Positions 13,553-23,000 of a DNA stretch of 64,000 nt are shown here, one piece after another. Source of the DNA: Lepus europaeus. Lineage: Eukaryota > Chordata > Mammalia > Lagomorpha > Leporidae. Each line of letters opens with the position of its first letter. Within the stretch, counting starts at the first letter, position 1. The notes under the pieces were generated by a model. The model saw only the letters and a list, made by a program, of their open reading frames with translations, was not told the origin of the DNA and did no database searches. The stretch covers positions 144,205,701 to 144,269,700 of the forward strand of contig NC_084827.1 in the NCBI RefSeq assembly GCF_033115175.1, given 5' to 3'. A program made the position numbers and the translations under genes.

Positions 13553-13911
13553 TGGCCAGCGCCACAGCTCACTAGGCTAATCCTCCGCCTTGCGGCGCCA
13601 GCACACTGGGTTCTAGTCCCGGTTGGGGCACCAGATTCTGTCCCGGTTGCCCCTCTTCCAGGCCAGCTCTCTGCTGTGGCCAGGGAGTGCAGTGGAGGAT
13701 GGCCCAAGTGCTTGGGCCCTGCACCCCATGGGAGACCAGGAGAGGCACCTGGCTCCTGCCATCGGATCAGCGCGGTGCGCCGGCCGCAGGGCACCAACCG
13801 CGGCGGCCATTGGAGGGTGAACCAACGGAAAAGGAAGACCTTTCTCTCTGTCTCTCTCTCTCACACTGTCCACTCTGCCTGTCAAAAAATAAAAAAAATA
13901 ATAATAATAAA
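13553..13911 (+). mobile_element. CSINE (second subfamily), plus
   Basis: Starts ggccagcgccacagctcac and ends ctgcctgtcaaaaaat. It is flanked by aaagaagctattttc copies at 13537-13551 and 13912-13926. Confidence 0.93.
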
Positions 13912-13927
13912 AAAGAAGCTATTTTCT

Positions 13928-14225
13928 TTTCTTTTTTTTTTTTTTAAAGGTCTTCCTTTTTGCCGTTGGTTCACCCTCCAATGGCTGCTGCGGCCAGCGC
14001 ATCGTGCTGATCTGAAGCCAGGAGCCAGGTGCTTCTCCTGGTCTCCCATGCGGGTGCAGGGCCCAAGGACTTGGGCCATCCTCCACTGCCTTCCCGGGCC
14101 ACAGCAGAGAGCTGGCCTGGAAGAGGGGCAACCAGGATAGAATCCGGCGCCCCAACCAGGACTAGAACCTGGTGCGCCAGCGCCGCAAGGCGGAGGACTA
14201 TCCTGTTAAGCCACAGCGCCGGCCT
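13928..14225 (-). mobile_element. CSINE (second subfamily), minus
   Basis: Opposite orientation to its neighbour and shares the same target word (13912-13926 and 14226-14240). The tail lacks the usual gacaggcagag segment. Confidence 0.92.
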
Positions 14226-14302
14226 AAAGAAGCTATTTTCACTTTCAGTCTAATGACAAAGAGGAATTTTTACTATCTGTATAATTTCTACAAACACTTT
14301 GT

Positions 14303-14568
14303 GTCAGCCATAGTGGGTAAAGACACCTGTGACACTGACATCCCATATGGGCACTGGTTCGTGTCCCAGATGCTCCATTTCTAACCCAGCTCCCTGCTAA
14401 TGGCCTGGGAAAAGCAGCAAAAGATGGCGGAAGTGCTTGGGCCCCTGCCACCCTAGTGGGAGACCTAGATGGAGCTCCCGGCTTCAGCTGGAGAGTGAAG
14501 AGCACATGGAAGATCTCTCTCCCAGTCTCTCCCTCTCTCTGTAGCTCTGTCTTTCAAATAGATAATCT
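14303..14568 (+). mobile_element. Diverged CSINE, plus
   Basis: Weak head (gtcagccatagtgggtaaag), with cccatatgggcactggttcg and ctttcaaatagataatc. There is an internal deletion before the CT tract. Confidence 0.75.
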
Positions 14569-14578
14569 AAGAATTTAA

Positions 14579-14790
14579 GGGGCCGGGGCTCTGCAGCAGC
14601 AGGTTAATCCTCTGTGCCTGCGAAGTCAGCATCCCATGTGGGTGCCAGTTCAAGTCCCGGCTGCTCCACTTCCGATCCAGCTCTCAGCTATGGCCTGGGA
14701 AAGCAGTGGAAGATGGCTCAGGTCCTTGGACTCCTGTACTCATGTGGGAGACCTGGAAGAAGCTCCTGGCTCCTGGCTTTGGATCGGCTT
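14579..14790 (+). mobile_element. CSINE, plus, broken by the next element
   Basis: Head ggggccggggctctgcagc to tggctttggatcggc. The CT tract is missing. A remnant of the tail (ctttcaaatttataaaaata) reappears at 15133-15180. Confidence 0.85.
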
Positions 14791-15132
14791 TTTTTTCCCC
14801 CAAAGATTTTATTTATTTGAAAGTCAGAGTTACACAGAGAGAGGAGAAGCAGAGAGAGAAGGAGAGAGAGAGATCTTCCATTTACTGGTTCACTCCCCAA
14901 TTGGCTCCAATGGCCAGAGCTGCACCGATCCGAAGCCAGGAGCCAGGAGCTTCTTCCCGGTCTCCCACGCGGGTGCAGGGGCCCAAGGACTTGGGTGGGC
15001 CATTTTCCACTGGTTTCCCAGGCCGTAGCAGAGAGCTGGACTGGAAGTGGAGCAGCCAGGTCTCGAAACGTTATCCATATGAGATGCCGGCGCTTGACCA
15101 GGGCTTTAACCCGCTGCGCCCCAGCGCTGGCC
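14791..15132 (-). mobile_element. CSINE, minus, inserted head-to-head
   Basis: From the T-rich run and aaagattttatttatttgaa to ccccagcgctggcc. It lies inside the preceding plus CSINE. Confidence 0.9.
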
Positions 15133-15180
15133 TCAGTCTGACTTTCAAATTTATAAAAATAAAATCTTTTAAAAAATTTT

Positions 15181-15499
15181 GTTTTTAATTGTGTATCATT
15201 TGTTAAAAGAAACTAAGCAAACTGGGAAAGCAGAGATCTATTTTTAACGCATGAATGCAGTTGGGTATAACGGAAAATGCCATCCTTGCATGTTCAGCTT
15301 TACAAAGATTGAACGAGATCCGGGATTTCCAGTGAAATGGCACTGTCGCTTTTCCCTCAGAAAGTTGGAGTAAAAATGAGGAAGCCTTTCAAGTGACTAC
15401 GGAATAAAAATGCTGGGCTCACAGCTGAGAAGCAAGACGTACCCGGCGCTCTCCTAACCTCGGAAACAACCCTTGCAACAGACAAGAGGCGGCAATCCA
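15181..15499. other. Intergenic lead-in to the SGO2 CpG island
   Basis: Unique-looking AT-rich sequence becoming GC-rich near 15430. No repeat or frame is identified. Confidence 0.5.
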
Positions 15500-16300
15500 G
15501 CCTTCACACCTCGGGCCCCTGAAGTCGGGTTTTTTCCGCCGGGCGCTTCCTTTTCCTCGGTTGCTCAGGGAGACAGCGGGACGCCACTGGCTCCGCGCCC
15601 CGGCGCTCCCGCCCACGCTTCTGCGCAGCCGCGGGCTCGCCTGGCCACGCCCCCGCCTGCTCGGGCAACGAGTCCCGCCCCTTCCACCTCCCACTTCCTG
15701 GTAACCGCGCTCCTCTGCGCTGCCTCCTCGGGACTTGATTGGCTGCTGTGGCAGCCGCTAACGGCTGCGGAGTTTAAACCCGGCTCCGGCCGCGACTCCG
15801 CGCCGACCCCCTGGAACCGGGTGGTGGTGCCCTGCGCTGACTGAGCGGTGAGTGAGTGACCTGTGACACCTGGTGTGACTGTCCCGGATCTGGCGGGGGG
15901 TCCGTGCCTGGCGCTGTCGGCCCGCCCTCCGGGACCCGGGCCGCGGCGGCTCGCAGAGAGGGGCTGGGTGGCGGAGTGCTTGTTTGGGGTCTGAGTGGCT
16001 GCCTCCTGTCTCCGGGATTTGAGCGCCCAGGTGGGCGAGGGAGGGAGCCGCCGAAGATCAGCTCCTGAGGGCAGCGAGTTCTGTCCTCGTGGCTGCTCTG
16101 CTCTCTGCTTTTGGAAGTTTCCAGCCCCCTGTGAGCGCGCCTTGGGTATCTGCGGGGCGACGATTTCGAGGGAGCCCTCTGCCGAGGGGCGCCGGTTCTG
16201 AGGAGGCCAGGGGGTGGTGGGAGGCTGGGGAGGACTTGGGACCGGAGCCGGGTCTTCTCCATGGTCGGGTAGGATTTGGGTACTGAAAGAGGGACGACGG
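15500..16300 (+). promoter_or_regulatory. SGO2: CpG island and SGO2 promoter
   Basis: This GC- and CpG-rich block stands out against AT-rich surroundings. Just upstream of the inferred first exon are an inverted CCAAT box (ATTGG, 15738-15742), a MYB-type TAACGG (15760-15765) and a TTTAAA (15773-15778) resembling a CHR element. This order is typical of G2/M genes controlled by NF-Y and DREAM/B-MYB-MuvB, which suits a mitotic gene. There is no convincing TATA box. The site calls are inference from short motifs. Confidence 0.75.
15790..15847 (+). other. SGO2: SGO2 exon 1, non-coding (5' UTR)
   Basis: The 3' end of this exon is set by a strong donor, GAGCG|gtgagt, at 15847/15848, directly after the promoter block. 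The 5' end is a guess, because the start site cannot be read from sequence. The exon has no ATG. Translation starts 4 kb downstream in exon 2, so intron 1 would span 15848-19911. Confidence 0.65.
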
Positions 16301-17189
16301 GTTTTCTAGAAGAATTGGATGTGGAACTGCGTGTGTGAGATGCAGGGGTTTTCATGGCGTGTCTGTGTGCCTCTGTGTTCTGCTGTCTATGGAGTAGTGG
16401 TCGTTGATGTAAAGTTGCTTGGAGAGACTTCTAGAAGAAGTATTGAGCCTGAATGTTCGAGGGTTCCCAGCTTAACTTAGTCCCCACTGCAGACTTCTCT
16501 TCTAAAACCATCTCCGCATTGTTTGCTTGACACCTCCCAACATCTGCCCAGCGCGGTGGGAAGAGACACACTGGAAGGCTGGGCAGTCTTTACAACTGGG
16601 AAAGAACAGGGCAGGGTAAGGATCATCAGACACGCGAGAGGAGGGAGTTGCAGTTTGAAATGTCCTTGGAAGGTGACATTTGAAGAAGGTGACACTTGGA
16701 GGAGCCTTGAAGAGGTGTCTCAATAGTGAATAACCAAGATAAAGGACGTGAGCGTGAAGAGTGCCTGGCCGTATGCCAGGAACGTTTAGATCGTGGTGGC
16801 CAGTGTGGCCTGAGGGACGTGAGCTGAGGAGAGTGATGGGGGAAAAGGCAGATCATGGAGAAACAGCTAGACCATTGTAAGGACTTTGGCGAGAAATGGG
16901 AATTATTGGAGAGCTGTCGATTGTGCAGACAAATCCACTTTAGGAAGGACAGCCATGGAAGTAGGAAAACAGGGTATTGCAATAATTCAGGTGAAATATG
17001 ATCGTGCCTTGTCTGAGTTGGTAGCAATAGATGCACTGAGAAGTGATCATATTCAGAATATATTGTGAGGGTAAATTGGGATGTCGGATTTTTGGCTTGA
17101 GCAGCTGGAAGGATAGATTGCCATTAACTGAAAAGGGAAAGGCTCTGAGTGAGGGAGGCCTGGGCAGGTTAAATTTGATATGCCTATTT

Positions 17190-17519
17190 TATTTTTTTTT
17201 AAAGATTTATTTATTTATTTGAAAGAGTTACACAGAGAAGGAGAGGCAGAGAGAGAGAGAGATCTTCCAACCGCTGGTTCACTCCCCAACTGGCTGCAAT
17301 GGCTGGAGCTGTGCTGATCTGAAGCCAGGAGCCAGGAGCTTGCTCTGGGTCTCCTACATGGGAGCAGGGGCCCACAGAGTTACGCTCTCTTCTACTGCTT
17401 TCCCAGGCCATAGCAGAGAGCTGGATCAAAAGTGGAGCAGCCAGGACTCAAACCGGCGCCCATATGGGATGCTGGCACTGCAGGCGGTGGCTTTACCCAC
17501 TAGGCCACAGCACTGGTCC
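17190..17519 (-). mobile_element. CSINE, minus
   Basis: Full layout from tttttaaagatttatttattt to ccacagcactggtcc. It is inserted into the old intron 1 repeat. Confidence 0.92.
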
Positions 17520-17709
17520 CTATACATCTATTTTAGATATCCAAGTGGACCATGGAATAGTCATCTGTACGAATCCAGGGACATTCCGGAGAGAGATTCA
17601 AACCATACATTTGGCATCTGAATGTTATTGTAAGTCATGAAGCTGAAGTAGTATTGGACCTCTACTAAGAGAGGAGGTCCAAGTAATGAACCTGGCGTAG
17701 AACCTGTAA

Positions 17710-17938
17710 GAAACTGAGAAAGAACTGTCAGGTAGGAAAAAAGCCCCAAGAGTATGGTGTTCTGGAAGCCAAGGAAAGATAATTTTTGAGGAAGGAGAAA
17801 CTAACCATGCCAGAGGCTGCTGAGAATTGATCACTCGAATTTTGGTTTTTTTTTAAAGATTTATTTATTTACTTGAAAGTCCAGAGTTACACAGAGAGAG
17901 AGGAGATGCATAGAGGTGTTCCATCTGCTGGTTCACTC
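17710..17938 (+). repeat. 229-bp duplicated block, source copy
   Basis: Identical to 19253-19480 apart from one base (an extra G before a T run). It includes 130 bp of the old repeat and the first ~95 bp of the minus CSINE at 17848. Here both parts sit in natural context, so this is the likely source. Confidence 0.93.
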
Positions 17939-18176
17939 CCCAATTGGCTGCAACCACTGGAATTATGCCGATCTGAAGCCAGGAGCCAGGAGCTTCCTCC
18001 AGGTCTCCCACACAGGTGCAGGGGCCCAAGGACTTGGGCCATCTTCTACTGCTTTTCCAGGCCATAGCAGAGAGCTGGTTCAGAAGTGGAGCAGAGTTGG
18101 GACTCGAACCGGCACCCACACAGGATGCGGGCACTGCAGGCAGTGGCTTTACTCCCTATGCCACAGCGTCGGCCCC
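17848..18176 (-). mobile_element. CSINE, minus (source of the duplicated block)
   Basis: The flanks tgatcactcgaattt and tgatcattagaattt are imperfect target duplications. The first ~95 bp were copied to 19.4 kb. Confidence 0.92.
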
Positions 18177-18374
18177 TGATCATTAGAATTTAGCAGCAGT
18201 GGGCATAGGGGACCTTGGCAAAAGCCGTTTTGGTGGAGTGTTGAGAGGGAAAGCCTGACTGAAGTAGGTGTATGGGAGAATTGGAAACTGAATACAGATA
18301 AGCTCTGCGGAGAGTTGGAAGGCTAGTGAAGTGGGAAGCAGTGCGGTTGCTTTCACAGATTGGGAACGTCTGGC

Positions 18375-18545
18375 TCGCAGGCCGTGTAAGGCTTGCAAAA
18401 TCATTTGTGCTGGTCCTGCCAAGGCAACCGAGTCCAAGGCAGGACTGGGAATTCAGTAGGTCTATGGCGGGCTAATTTTCTCAGTTGATAATTTTGTATG
18501 GCCTGCAAATGATGTTAATAAATTTCCAGATTTAGAGAAATGGTT
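18375..18545 (+). repeat. Interspersed repeat, copy 1 (hAT-like ending)
   Basis: It shares taaggc(t/c)tg...tcatttg and gctggtcctgccaa, and an ending ggttccctacccct, with 37655-37825. The 'ccccacccctg'-type end suggests an old hAT element. The family name is not assigned. Confidence 0.4.
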
Positions 18546-19109
18546 CCCTACCCCTCTTTGCGATGAGTAGCAGTGTGCTTGTACGCTGATGAGAATGAGC
18601 CGATGGAGGAGGAAGAATCTGATGATGTAAGGGAGAGAGTTGTTGGAGGGATGTCTTGAGAAGGCCAGAAGGCGAGAGATCTAGTGCAGGCACTAGGTAG
18701 GAACACAGATAACCACAGGAGAGGAGATAAATGCACAGAGACAGATGACAGGAAATTTGAGAAATCCTCTGCAGGTTGCTTTCCTCAGGGAGAACAACAA
18801 TGAGCCAGGATATGAAACCATCAGCTAATAAAGAGGAGTGGCCCAGCAGTTGATAGGTGAGGATAGCAGTGAGGGGCGGGACCTCCCAGGAGGACCCGTG
18901 ATCTGCAAGCAGGAGTGCAGTGCAGCCTTGCTGTAGGGCTGTGGGAGGAAGAGCAGTGCCCCCTCGCCACCCCCTCGACGGGGCAGCAGGGCAGGCTGCA
19001 GCCCCAGCACGCAGGCTCCTTCAAGAAGATGAAGGGAACGCTCAGATAAGAGATTGGAGCCATAGACGTTTTGTTGATGATGGGTTTTGAGTTCAGAGGA
19101 CTTCCTAAG

Positions 19110-19570
19110 TTGGGCCAGAGTGAACTAAGGAGACTGTGTCCGTTTCCTGTGGCTTCCCTTCCAAAGGAGGTGGCTTCAAACAGCAGACGCGTGTTTTCTC
19201 ACAGTCTGTAATCAAGAGGTCTGGGGGACATGCTCCCGATGGAGTCTCCAGGGAAACTGAGAAAGAACTGTCAGGTAGGAAAAAAGCCCCAAGAGTATGG
19301 TGTTCTGGAAGCCAAGGAAAGATAATTTTTGAGGAAGGAGAAACTAACCATGCCAGAGGCTGCTGAGAATTGATCACTCGAATTTTGTTTTTTTTTAAAG
19401 ATTTATTTATTTACTTGAAAGTCCAGAGTTACACAGAGAGAGAGGAGATGCATAGAGGTGTTCCATCTGCTGGTTCACTCAGTCCTTGCTTTCAGCTTCT
19501 GGTGGCTGCTGGCAGTCACTGGTGTGCGGCTACATCACTCCAGTCTCCGCCCTCACCCTGAGGGTGCTTG
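19110..19570 (-). repeat. Old interspersed repeat, minus orientation, interrupted
   Basis: The phrases ttctcacagtctgtaatcaag, catgctcccgatggag and then cttctggtggctgctggcag follow the family seen at 9575-10110, reversed. The sequence is interrupted at 19253-19480 by a copied block from 1.5 kb upstream. Confidence 0.5.
19253..19480 (+). repeat. 228-bp duplicated block, inserted copy
   Basis: The copy sits between two halves of another old repeat and ends abruptly inside the CSINE at ttcactc. It has no poly(A) and no obvious target duplication at the ends, so retrotransposition is unlikely. Confidence 0.93.
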
Positions 19571-19875
19571 TGATGGCCTTAAAGGCGTACCTCCATAATC
19601 CGGGATAATCTCTCACTACAGGAGCCTCAATTTAATCAAAACTGAAAGGTTTGAATAAAAAAAACCTCAAGTATCTTTTTTTTCAATTAGTCTACTTTAA
19701 GCTACTTTTGATGAACTTAAAGCCTTCCTATTTTATGCATGAGATTTTGTAGACAATTATGTACAAAAAAGGTATATTTTAAGTTGTGATTATTTTAAGG
19801 GTATCTATCAGTTACCCATTTATTTTTATTAATCAATGCTATGTTTTCTTTTCCTTCTTTCCTTTCCTATTGTTG

Positions 19876-19898
19876 GTTTTTTTTTTTTTTTTTTTTTT
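19876..19898. repeat. SGO2: Poly(T) run before the SGO2 exon 2 acceptor
   Basis: About 22 T, 13 bases before the acceptor AG. It serves as the polypyrimidine tract and is prone to length change. Confidence 0.9.
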
Positions 19899-19911
19899 CC
19901 TTTCACTTCAG

Positions 19912-20043
19912 TGATGGAGTCCCCGGTCATGGAAACTGATTCAGTTACTTCAGGAATTAAGAGATATGTAAAAGACAAAAAAATTTCAAGGACTACTAAA
20001 TTGAATGTTTCTCTTGCTTCAAAAATCAAAACAAAAATAATAA
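19912..20043 (+). CDS. SGO2: SGO2 coding exon 2 (residues 1-43)
   Basis: The acceptor is a run of about 22 T, then cctttcacttcag, ending at 19911. The start codon is at 19914, two bases into the exon. The peptide begins [10 protein letters not shown], close to remembered human SGO2 MECPVMETGS, and that similarity decides the start. The donor is ataataa|gtaagt, phase 1. The N-terminal segment is basic ([14 protein letters not shown]) and precedes the coiled coil. Confidence 0.95.
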
Positions 20044-23000
20044 GTAAGTACTTTCAGTTTTACTTTTTCCTGGAGAACTGATATGTTTGTATCTTATTCT
20101 ACCAAACATAAAAATTACTAAGATGAGTTTTTTAATTAGCAATGTCTTTCTTGTATTTGATCCTTCCTATGCCATTCAGCTCCTTTAGTTGGGTGGTTTT
20201 GATGATCTACCCTGGGACAGCTGAATATGCAGCCGTGAGATTGAGATGGCCCCAAACAGCCACCTCCTATACTGCAAAGAAAACACTGATGTGACTTTTC
20301 TACAGAAAAGCTAAAAAGAGTAGCAGAGTGTTCTGACATGTTCTGGCAACTGGTTGATGGCTAACCTGGAGGTGGTTAGCCCATGTCGGTGATTTGATGC
20401 CGCCAGAGTTCATCATGAGAACAAAAGCAGCCTTGAAAGTGCGATTTCATGAATTCTGGAATTAAGGTGTTAGAGGCTGGCGCCGGCACTGTGGCGCAGT
20501 GAGTAAGGCTGCCGCCTGCAGTGCTGGCATCCCATATGGGTGCAGGTTCGAGTCCTGGCGGCTCCATTTCCAATCTGGATCTCTGCTATGGCCTGAGAAA
20601 GCACTGGAAGATGGCCTGCACCCATATGGGAGGCCCAAAAGAAGCTCCTGGCTCCTGGCTTCAGATCGGCCCAGCTCTGGCCATTGCAGCCATGTGGGGA
20701 GTGAACCAGTGGATGGAAAACCTCTCTCTCCCTGCCTCTGCCTTTCAAAGAAGTGCTTGGGCCACTGCCACCCACATGAGAGACTTGGGTGGAGCTCCTG
20801 GCTTCTGGCTTTGACCTGGACCCACCCTGGCTTTGCAGCTGTTTGGCAGATGGAAGACTCCTCTCTCTCTCTCCTCCACCTTCCCTCTCTTTCTCTCTCT
20901 CTTTGTCTCTCCCTCTCTCTCTGATGTTCTGCATTTGAAGTAAATAGTAACTCTTTATTATTATTATTTAAATTTTTAAAATTTATTTGAAAGGCAGAGT
21001 TACAGAGAGGGGGAATCAGAGAGACGGAAAGGACTGGAGCTGAGCTTATCCAAAGCCAGGAACCAGGAGCTTCTTCTGGGTTTCCAACGTGGGTGCAGGG
21101 GCCCAAGCACTTGGGCCATTTTCCACTGCTTTCCCAGGCCATAGCAGAGAGCTGGATTGGAGGTGGAGCAGCCAGGACTTGAACCCACACCCATATGGGA
21201 AGCCAGCATTGCAGGGGTTAGCTTTACCTGCTGTGGCACAGTGCTGGCCCCCTAAGTAAATCTTAAAAATATATATATACATCTAGAAATAAGAGGATCT
21301 TTTAGATGAAGGTGGAAATTCTTACAGGATTTAATAATTGGGTAAACTTTGCAGTAAGGATGCCCCTGTTCACTCAAGGTTTAAGAAATGGACTTTGGGA
21401 ACATTAACTCTTTTTTTTTTAAAGATTTATTTATTTATTTGAAAGTCAAAGTTACACAGAGAGAGAAAAGGCAGAGAGAGAGAGAGAGGTCTTCCATTTG
21501 ATGATTCACTCCCCAATTGGCTGCAACGGCCGGAGCCGTGCCGATCCGAAGCCAGGAGCTGCTTCTGGGTCTCCCACGTGGGTGCAGGGGCCCAAGGATT
21601 TGGGCCATCTCCTACTGCTTTCCCAGGCCACAGCAGAGAGCTGGATTGGAAAAGAAGCAGCCGGGACTGGAACCGGCGCCCTTATGGATGCTGGCGCCTC
21701 AGGCCAGGGTGTTAACTCATTGCACCACAATGATGCCCCAGGAGCATTAATTTTATTCACTTCTGAAGTCACAGAAACTGCCTTAAAAATTTTCATAGAT
21801 TAGCAACCCTAACTCCTGTGGGACATCTGTTAGAACTGCAGGATCAATTTTTCTATTCTGCTAGCCTAGTCAAGGCAGGAAGGAGGGTAGGGCAACAAGT
21901 GTAAGAGTTAGTTTTTTGGGTTTTTTTTTGACAGGCAGAGTTAGACAGTGAGAGAGAGAGAGACAGAGAGAAAGGTCTTTCTTTTTTCCGTTGGTTCACC
22001 CCCCAGTGACAGCTACGGCTGGCGCGCTGCGGCCAGCGCACTGTGCTCATCCAAAGCCAGGAGCCAGGTGCTTCCTCCTGGTCTCCCATGCGGGTGCAGG
22101 GCCCAAGGACCTGGGCCATCCTTCACTGTACTCCCGGGCCACAGCAGAGAGCTAGACTGGAAGAGGAGCAACAGGGACAGAATCCGGTGCCCCAACCGGG
22201 ACTAGAACCCGGGGTGCTGGCGCTGCAGGCGGAGGATTAGCCTAGTGAGCCACATGAGTGATTTCATTATGCAGAATATGACGTTTACACTGCAGTCTTC
22301 TTATTCCCTACCCTACACATTTTGCATTCCTCCTAACTTTTGTTCTTCATCTCCTATCTAGCCTTTGTTTCTTTTTTAATTTAATTAAATTTTTAAAGGG
22401 ATTTTTAAAAAAATTTTTTTTTATTAAACTTTTATTTAATGAATATAAATTTCCAAAGTACAGCTTATGGGTTACAATGGCTTCCCCCTCCCAAAACTTC
22501 CCTCCCACCCACAACCCTCCCCTTTCCCGCTCCCTCTCCCCTTCCAGTCACATCATGATTCATTTTCAATTCTCTTTATATACAGAAGATCAGTTTAGTA
22601 TATATTAGGTAAAGATTTCAACAGTTTGCCCCCACATAGCAACACAAAGTGAAAAAAAAAATACTGTTGGAGTACTAGTTATAGCACTAAATAAGAGTGT
22701 ACAGCACATTAAAGACAGAGATCCTACATAATATTTTTTTTAATTAATTAATTTGCTATGCCATTTCCAATTTAACACCAGGGTTTTTTTTTTTTTCCAA
22801 TTATCTTTATATACAGAAGATTGATTCAGTATATAATTAGTAAAGATCACATCAGTTTGTACCCATGCAGAAATGCAAAGTATAAAAATTACTGTTTCAG
22901 TACTAGTTATAGCATCACTGCACATTAGATAACACATTAAAGACAGATCCCACATGGGATGTAAGTACACAGTGACTCCTGTTGCTGACTTAACAATTTG

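Larger units (their letters stand above)
16600..18850 (+). repeat. Long old interspersed repeat in SGO2 intron 1
   Basis: Ordered phrases run across the stretch: gaaggtgacatttgaagaag, tgcctggccgtatgccagg, gcaataattcaggtgaaat, atatccaagtgg, ggaagccaaggaaag, ttggtggagtgttgagaggg-like, and gctgatgagaatgagcc. They follow a common old mammalian repeat whose name I cannot assign. Two CSINEs interrupt it. Related fragments occur at 1318-1445 and probably 11310-11600 (reversed). Confidence 0.45.

Noticed and set aside
13511-14140. Open frame of 209 codons on the plus strand
   Set aside because: It runs through two adjacent CSINEs. The peptide matches CSINE text read in other copies across the window.
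1-15400. Expected KCTD18 upstream of SGO2
   Set aside because: In human it lies upstream on the opposite strand, but I found no CpG-rich promoter, splice-bounded exon or BTB-domain peptide here. It probably starts beyond the left edge.
15774-16355. Open frame of 193 codons on the minus strand at the CpG island
   Set aside because: Low stop density in GC-rich DNA. It is Arg/Pro/Ser-rich without family features, and it lies opposite the SGO2 promoter.
20540-20560. tRNA gene candidate from the B-box ggttcgagtcc
   Set aside because: It belongs to a CSINE, whose head is tRNA-derived. No cloverleaf or proper 3' end is present.
20462-21190. Open frame of 242 codons on the minus strand
   Set aside because: It is entirely CSINE-derived; the same words recur in unrelated copies.
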